Positions 4,925 to 8,970 of a stretch of DNA of 8,970 nt are shown in pieces. The stretch is taken from NCBI GenBank assembly GCA_018381595.1, contig JAGZRP010000024.1, forward strand, positions 1 through 8,970, read 5' to 3'. Under the pieces are notes generated by a model that did no database searches, was not told the DNA's origin, and saw nothing but the letters and a program-made list of their open reading frames with translations. The stretch is from Bacillota bacterium. Its GTDB lineage: Bacteria; Bacillota_I; Bacilli_A; RF39; UBA660. The position numbers and the translations under genes were made by a program. The first letter of the stretch is position 1, and every line of letters starts with the position of its first letter.

Positions 4925-6196
4925 ATGTTTTTTGATGAAGCAATTGTAGAAGTCATTGCAGGAGCCGGTGGAAATGGTTGTATGGCAATGCGTAGAGAAA
5001 AGTATGTAGAAATGGGTGGTCCTTTCGGAGGTAATGGCGGAAATGGTGCTGACATTATCTTTCAAGCAGATGAAGGATTAAATACCTTGATTGATTTAAG
5101 ATATCAAAAATTAATCAAAGGCCCTCGTGGAGAAAACGGTTTAGGAAAAGGAATGCACGGTAAAAGTAGAGAAGCAGTCATTGTAAAAGTTCCAGTAGGA
5201 ACTGTAGTAACTGATTTTGAAACAGGAGAACTACTAGCCGATTTAACAGAAAATAAAGAAGAAGCAGTGATTGCTAAAGGTGGTCATGGTGGACGTGGGA
5301 ATATGGCACTTGCAACCCGTACCAATCCCGCACCAAGTTTTTGTGAAAATGGTGAACCTGGAGAAGAAAAAAAATTAAAAGTAGAATTAAAATTGCTAGC
5401 CGATGTTGGATTAGTTGGACTTCCTAGTGTTGGAAAATCTACGATTATATCAATGATTAGTGCGGCAAAACCAAAGATTGCAGAGTATCATTTTACAACA
5501 TTAAAACCTAATTTAGGAGTTGTCAGAGCTAGTAATCATCGTTCTTTTGTCGTAGCAGACCTTCCGGGTTTAATTAAAGGAGCATCGTTAGGAGAAGGGC
5601 TAGGAGATAGATTTTTAAAACATATTGAACGTACTAGGGTGATTGCTCACGTGGTTGATATGGGAGGATTTGAAGAAAGAGATCCTTATGAAGATTATGT
5701 AACTATTAATGAAGAATTAAAAAGTTTTAAAGAAAATTTAATGAAGAAACCACAAATTGTAATTGCAAACAAGATGGACTTACCAAATGCCAAAGAGCGT
5801 TTAGAAGCATTTCAAAAAAAAGTAGATGTGCCTATTTATGAAGTGAGTGCAGCTTTGAATCAAGGATTAGATAAAGTAATTGATGTCCTAGCTGACATGT
5901 TAGACCATATTAAAAAAGAACCACTTTATGTAGAAACAAAAACAAAAAAACATGTTGTATATAAATTTGAACGTCAAGAACCATTTGCAATTACGAAAGA
6001 AGATAATACATGGGTTGTCCGTGGAAAAGAAATTGAACATTTTGTAAGAATTGCAAACTTTTCTTCTGAGGAAGCCTATATTCGTCTTTCTAAGAAAATG
6101 CGTAGTATGGGAATTGAAGAGGAATTACGAAATCGTGGTGCGAAAACAGGAGACTATATTCGCATTCTCGATTGGGAATTTGAATACGACGAATAA
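4925..6196 (+). CDS. obgE: Obg-family GTPase ObgE/CgtA
   Basis: 423-aa essential ribosome-associated GTPase involved in 50S assembly and stress signalling. Domains in order: glycine-rich Obg fold (about 1-157, with GAGGNG, REKYVEMGGPFGGNGGNG, GGHGGRGN); G domain with G1 GLPSVGKST (165-173), G2 around T191-T192 (FTTLKPN), G3 DLPGLIKGA (212-220), G4 NKMD (282-285) and G5 SAA (308-310); and the C-terminal OCT domain (about 345-420; FAITKEDNTWVVRGKEIE, MGIEEELRNRGAKTGDYIRI). The OCT domain is found in Bacillota Obg and absent from many proteobacterial ones. All nucleotide-binding motifs are intact. Start 4925 gives MFFDEAIVEV, matching the usual MFxDxxxV opening, and better ribosome-site spacing; 4922 would add one Met. 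In B. subtilis spo0B precedes obg; here the CPBP/47-aa unit does. Confidence 0.97.
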   Translation: MFFDEAIVEVIAGAGGNGCMAMRREKYVEMGGPFGGNGGNGADIIFQADEGLNTLIDLRYQKLIKGPRGENGLGKGMHGKSREAVIVKVPVGTVVTDFETGELLADLTENKEEAVIAKGGHGGRGNMALATRTNPAPSFCENGEPGEEKKLKVELKLLADVGLVGLPSVGKSTIISMISAAKPKIAEYHFTTLKPNLGVVRASNHRSFVVADLPGLIKGASLGEGLGDRFLKHIERTRVIAHVVDMGGFEERDPYEDYVTINEELKSFKENLMKKPQIVIANKMDLPNAKERLEAFQKKVDVPIYEVSAALNQGLDKVIDVLADMLDHIKKEPLYVETKTKKHVVYKFERQEPFAITKEDNTWVVRGKEIEHFVRIANFSSEEAYIRLSKKMRSMGIEEELRNRGAKTGDYIRILDWEFEYDE

Positions 6197-6217
6197 GATA
6201 TCATTTGATATCTTTTT
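6195..6217 (+). terminator. Intrinsic terminator after obgE
   Basis: AAGATATC (6195-6202) pairs with GATATCTT (6207-6214) around an ATTT loop, with T5 (6213-6217), C, then T4. The stem begins inside the TAA stop codon. Confidence 0.78.
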
Positions 6218-6228
6218 CTTTTATGATA

Positions 6229-6237
6229 TGGTAAAAT
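6229..6237 (+). promoter_or_regulatory. Extended -10 promoter of the NTPase gene
   Basis: TGG plus TAAAAT (6229-6237) forms an extended -10. The -35 region at 17 bases (6209-6214, TATCTT) is poor and lies in the obgE terminator. The predicted start near 6244 leaves about 14 bases before the ATG, with ribosome site AGGTGG at 6248-6253. Confidence 0.5.
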
Positions 6238-6257
6238 ATGGGTAAGTAGGTGGCAAT

Positions 6258-8846
6258 ATGAAACTAGAAATCAATTTTGAAAAATTATCCAATAAGGAAA
6301 CCAAATTAATTCCTGAAAACCAAAACATTTATGAGCAGTTAAAAAATTATATCCAACAAGATGTAAAAGGTGCTTATATGATTTCAGGGTATCGTGGAGT
6401 TGGGAAAAGTGAAATCACAAAGATGTTTGAACTGGATAGCCAAAACTCTAATATTCTTTGCATTCCAGTCAATTGTGCTAGCTATAAAACATATTCCAAT
6501 TTACTTCGTAAAATCATTCGTGCTACCTATCAAAACTTAATAGATTCTGATATATATCAGAGTCAAAAGACAAAGCTAATTCCATTAAAAGAAGAACTCG
6601 AAAAGATTTATATTCAGACATTTCATGAAATGAAAGAACAGACTCAAGTAGGTATGGGAGAAGAACAAAAACTTGTGACGGAAATGGCATGGAATTTAAA
6701 AAATATGGTATTATTTTTTGTCTTTACAATTTTATTGTTTGTAATATTTGTTTTTGGAAAAAACAATTTATGGTATCAACTCATTAGTTCTGTTATTTTG
6801 ATTATCTTTTATGTGGTAGCCTCTTTTTCAAAAATCTTTCAAAAAGAGGAACATATATCTTCAAATTATCTTGTAAAAACAGAATCTCTTTATGATGATG
6901 ACATTGCTGAGTATTATTTAAAAAAAGTTTTAAAGGAATTTAGTAAACATGATATTCATGTTGCCTTAATTTTTGATGAAATCGACAAGATTGAGTCTTC
7001 TGAGAAGCTAAATGAATTAATGGCTGATTTAAAGCCTCTATTACTTAGTAAAACAGCAAATTTTATTGTCATTAGTGGACAGTTAATGTATGAACAATAT
7101 AAACTTTGTGAAAAAGAGGCAGATTCTATTTGGAATGGTATTTTTTCAAAAGTATTTTATGTAGGTGTTTCTTCCTATTCTTTCTTTTATGAATTATTAG
7201 AAAATTCTATAGAAGGAACTCTCAACGCAAAGAAAAAAGAGTTACTGGAAAATTACACAAAATTATGTATTTTAAAATCAGACTGGGTCATTCGAAAATT
7301 TTTAGTCTATATTTTACAAGATGGTGTTTATGATGGAAACATATTAACGATTTCTATTTCTAAGGAAAAAGAAAAAGAATTGGTTCAAGCAAAAGAATTA
7401 TATCAAGTGGGTATTCAAATTAGAGATGAATACTTAAATGAGTTATCTGTTGATGATAAAACCTTCTATTTACAACACTTATTTCTATGGTTAAAAAAGA
7501 TTTATGAGTATGGAAGATATGCGTATCAAAAAGATAATATTACAAGTAAAAGCAAAGAATTATATTGTGATGATCCAAAGAAACAATTAACATTAACCAC
7601 TTTAGAAAGTGCATTATTTTCTATTTTGGAAGAACAAAAGAAAATTGTATCAATTGCAGGAGAAGAAAACACATATCAAAATAAATATGTAGAAGAAACA
7701 GCTTTGGATGAAACCGAAGAAGGCAAGAAATTTTTGTCTCGTATGAAACAGTTGGAAATTTATATTGAACTATTTGATGAGAATAAAAATACGGATAGAA
7801 TAACCAATCAGGAGTGGGATATCTATCGTTTATATCAACAAATTCGAAATCGTTTGGTTCATTATGGATTTATGAACGAATTAGAAAAGTTAGAAATTAA
7901 AAACTTTGAACAGAATATGTTTTCTTTTACAGAAAAGTTGTTAATGAATATAATTTATACAAAATTAATAGAAATACTAGAACCATATTATTATGAACAG
8001 AAAAATTTTAGTTCCTCAAAAACATCAAGAATGATTGATTTGAATTTTCAATCACGATTAACAAAATATAAAAATGCTTTATTTGATGTAAAATATGTTT
8101 ATCATATGAATGGAGTATCTTTAAAGCAGATTGGAGCATCAGGGATCACAGCAACAATGTATATAGGAGAACAATTTAAAATAGTTTGTTATAAGAAATT
8201 TGATGGGAATGAATTAGAAATCAAAGAAGCTTTGAAAAAACATGTTATTTGCATTCCTGAAGATGAATTGTTTTCTATGGAAAGATGGGAACAGATTAAG
8301 AGTTATTTGATTTCCCACGTAGATAAATATCCAGAGTCCTTTTACTACACCAATAAAGATGGAAAATGGAATGCAAAAGGAATTTATTATGGGGAAGAAA
8401 TGAAAGTGTTAAAAGGTTCTGTTGGATTGTTTTCTTCAAAAGCATCTTTCTTACAAAAAAGTTCTATTTTAGAAGAGCAACAGAGATTATTGGAGCAAGA
8501 AATCATAGAGGTTCAGGATAATCAAGTTACATTTTTACAAGACTATTTATTTTCAAGCCCAAGCCGTGCTGCAAAATTCCTTTGTCTTTTTAGTGTCAAT
8601 GGAAGAGAAGCTTGGAAAACAAAAAAAGGTGTGGCGTTAAATCAGTTATATCCTGTCAAAGAAGAAAACGATGATGTCTTTTTTAACAAACACAGTGTTT
8701 GGCACACCTGGTCATCGGATAAAGAAAAATTAGCCAAAAGAAAAGTGTATGAATCTGATAATAATGATAGAAATGTAAAAATAAAAAACAATTTCTATTC
8801 GAAAACTCAAATAAACGAAGATAATATTTCATTAAAAAACAAGTAG
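6258..8846 (+). CDS. Membrane-inserted P-loop NTPase with HEPN-like motif and C-terminal DUF4357
   Basis: 862-aa multidomain protein. The N-terminal P-loop NTPase has Walker A GYRGVGKS (44-51), Walker B VALIFDEID (235-243; D240, E241) and a sensor-like strand NFIVISGQ (268-275). Between Walker A and B lies a transmembrane hairpin (about 149-167 and 171-190), the topology known from KAP-type NTPases, although DEIDK is more AAA/STAND-like than KAP's usual DDLDR. A helical middle part (about 380-575) contains IRNRLVHYG, with R530-N-x3-H535 fitting the R-x4-H catalytic motif of HEPN ribonucleases. Residues about 580-700 are unassigned. Residues about 705-798 match DUF4357: KVLKGS (716-721), FSSPSRAAKFL (765-775), NGREAWK (781-787). 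A charged tail follows. Family knowledge: HEPN RNases and KAP/STAND NTPases are common in phage defence, and DUF4357 occurs beside nuclease and restriction-type modules. Inferred role: a membrane-attached sensor that activates RNA cleavage. It has its own promoter and terminator; no partner gene is visible inside the window. Confidence 0.75.
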   Translation: MKLEINFEKLSNKETKLIPENQNIYEQLKNYIQQDVKGAYMISGYRGVGKSEITKMFELDSQNSNILCIPVNCASYKTYSNLLRKIIRATYQNLIDSDIYQSQKTKLIPLKEELEKIYIQTFHEMKEQTQVGMGEEQKLVTEMAWNLKNMVLFFVFTILLFVIFVFGKNNLWYQLISSVILIIFYVVASFSKIFQKEEHISSNYLVKTESLYDDDIAEYYLKKVLKEFSKHDIHVALIFDEIDKIESSEKLNELMADLKPLLLSKTANFIVISGQLMYEQYKLCEKEADSIWNGIFSKVFYVGVSSYSFFYELLENSIEGTLNAKKKELLENYTKLCILKSDWVIRKFLVYILQDGVYDGNILTISISKEKEKELVQAKELYQVGIQIRDEYLNELSVDDKTFYLQHLFLWLKKIYEYGRYAYQKDNITSKSKELYCDDPKKQLTLTTLESALFSILEEQKKIVSIAGEENTYQNKYVEETALDETEEGKKFLSRMKQLEIYIELFDENKNTDRITNQEWDIYRLYQQIRNRLVHYGFMNELEKLEIKNFEQNMFSFTEKLLMNIIYTKLIEILEPYYYEQKNFSSSKTSRMIDLNFQSRLTKYKNALFDVKYVYHMNGVSLKQIGASGITATMYIGEQFKIVCYKKFDGNELEIKEALKKHVICIPEDELFSMERWEQIKSYLISHVDKYPESFYYTNKDGKWNAKGIYYGEEMKVLKGSVGLFSSKASFLQKSSILEEQQRLLEQEIIEVQDNQVTFLQDYLFSSPSRAAKFLCLFSVNGREAWKTKKGVALNQLYPVKEENDDVFFNKHSVWHTWSSDKEKLAKRKVYESDNNDRNVKIKNNFYSKTQINEDNISLKNK

Positions 8847-8870
8847 CATATCCACTTATGCTACTTGTTT
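8837..8870 (+). terminator. Perfect 14-bp hairpin over the NTPase stop codon, probably bidirectional
   Basis: AAACAAGTAGCATA (8837-8850) and TATGCTACTTGTTT (8857-8870) pair perfectly with a TCCACT loop; the TAG stop (8844-8846) is in the left arm. On + the arm is followed only by GATTCG, so the U-tract is short (TTGTTT). On the minus strand the hairpin is followed by six T, making it a better terminator for leftward transcription. Confidence 0.65.
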
Positions 8871-8941
8871 GATTCGCCTTTAGGAAGTATCACCGTAGAG
8901 GTGATACAAAAAACCACTCGCTATGCGAGTGAGATTCAAAC
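8867..8941. repeat. Branched inverted-repeat element at the right edge (possible mobile-element end)
   Basis: Two perfect hairpins stand side by side: GTATCACC (8887-8894) with GGTGATAC (8900-8907), loop GTAGA; and CACTCGC (8915-8921) with GCGAGTG (8925-8931), loop TAT. They are enclosed by GTTTGA (8867-8872) and TCAAAC (8936-8941), so the whole 75 bases can fold as a junction on either strand. On the minus strand the CACTCGC hairpin is followed by GTTTTTTG, a terminator-like arrangement. To the right, GAGGG (8953-8957) precedes an ATG at 8967, which could start a new gene cut by the window edge. Subterminal hairpins before a transposase start are typical of IS200/IS605 left ends, but no transposase sequence is visible, so tandem terminators of a convergent gene remain equally possible. 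Confidence 0.45.
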
Positions 8942-8970
8942 TTAAGTAAAATGAGGGAATCGCGACATGA

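Noticed and set aside
4834..5065. Two minus-strand frames opposite the start of obgE
   Set aside because: They arise from the glycine-rich obgE codons and cross a terminator; the Pro-rich translation is an artefact.
6051..6245. Plus-strand 64-codon frame overlapping the obgE end
   Set aside because: It is out of frame with the conserved OCT domain and runs through the terminator and the next promoter.
1..8970. tRNA, rRNA, CRISPR array or tandem repeats
   Set aside because: No cloverleaf with a TTCRANNC arm, no rRNA-like conserved stretch and no regularly spaced direct repeats were seen on reading both strands.
8951..8970. New CDS starting at ATG 8951
   Set aside because: No ribosome site before it and only a few codons are visible; the ATG at 8967 with GAGGG upstream is likelier, but neither can be annotated from this window.

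Overview
The window is AT-rich, densely coded DNA with every supported gene on the + strand. It looks like a low-GC Gram-positive chromosome (Bacillota, Bacilli/Erysipelotrichia-like; exact lineage not determinable here). The main evidence is gene order. In Bacillus subtilis the order is mreB-mreC-mreD-minC-minD-spoIVFA-spoIVFB-rplU-ysxB-rpmA-spo0B-obg. Here it is mreC-mreD-(spoIVFA-like)-(spoIVFB-like)-rplU-ysxB/prp-rpmA-(accessory insert)-obgE. minCD are absent from their usual place, and spo0B is replaced by other material. TGA is a stop (end of the spoIVFA-like gene) and TGG encodes Trp, so the code is standard, not Mycoplasma-type.

Layout. 1-1195: 3' part of mreC, then mreD (cell-shape/elongasome proteins), closed by a terminator. 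1219-2602: overlapping pair of a membrane-anchored degenerate LytM/M23 protein (SpoIVFA-like) and an M50 site-2 protease (SpoIVFB-like). 2592-3709: ribosomal protein operon with a near-consensus promoter, a structured L21-type leader, rplU, the cysteine protease prp/ysxB and rpmA, then a terminator. L27 carries the N-terminal extension that Prp removes. 3710-4001: a region without an ordinary gene, holding a strong promoter, an 8-codon ORF (MRWLRRFF) with a very strong Shine-Dalgarno, a long stem, a GC-rich hairpin whose loop is complementary to that Shine-Dalgarno, and a separate terminator. I read it as an undescribed structured small RNA or leader with a mini-ORF. 4042-4862: a degenerate CPBP-family membrane protein overlapping by one base a 47-aa single-pass membrane protein. 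4925-6196: obgE, with its own -10 and terminator. 6258-8846: an 862-aa protein combining a P-loop NTPase with a transmembrane hairpin inserted between Walker A and Walker B, a HEPN-like R-x4-H RNase motif, and a C-terminal DUF4357 domain; this is the best candidate for an undescribed (probably anti-phage or stress) effector. 8837-8970: a strong inverted repeat over the stop codon, then a set of hairpins closed by a short inverted repeat, possibly the edge of a mobile element or terminators of a convergent gene.

The conserved half covers cell envelope growth, a regulated intramembrane protease module, and ribosome synthesis and maturation (L21, L27, Prp, Obg). The accessory half has independent transcription units, most with their own extended -10 promoter and terminator, inserted beside and after obgE. 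All family assignments come from reading motifs by eye; no database search was run.
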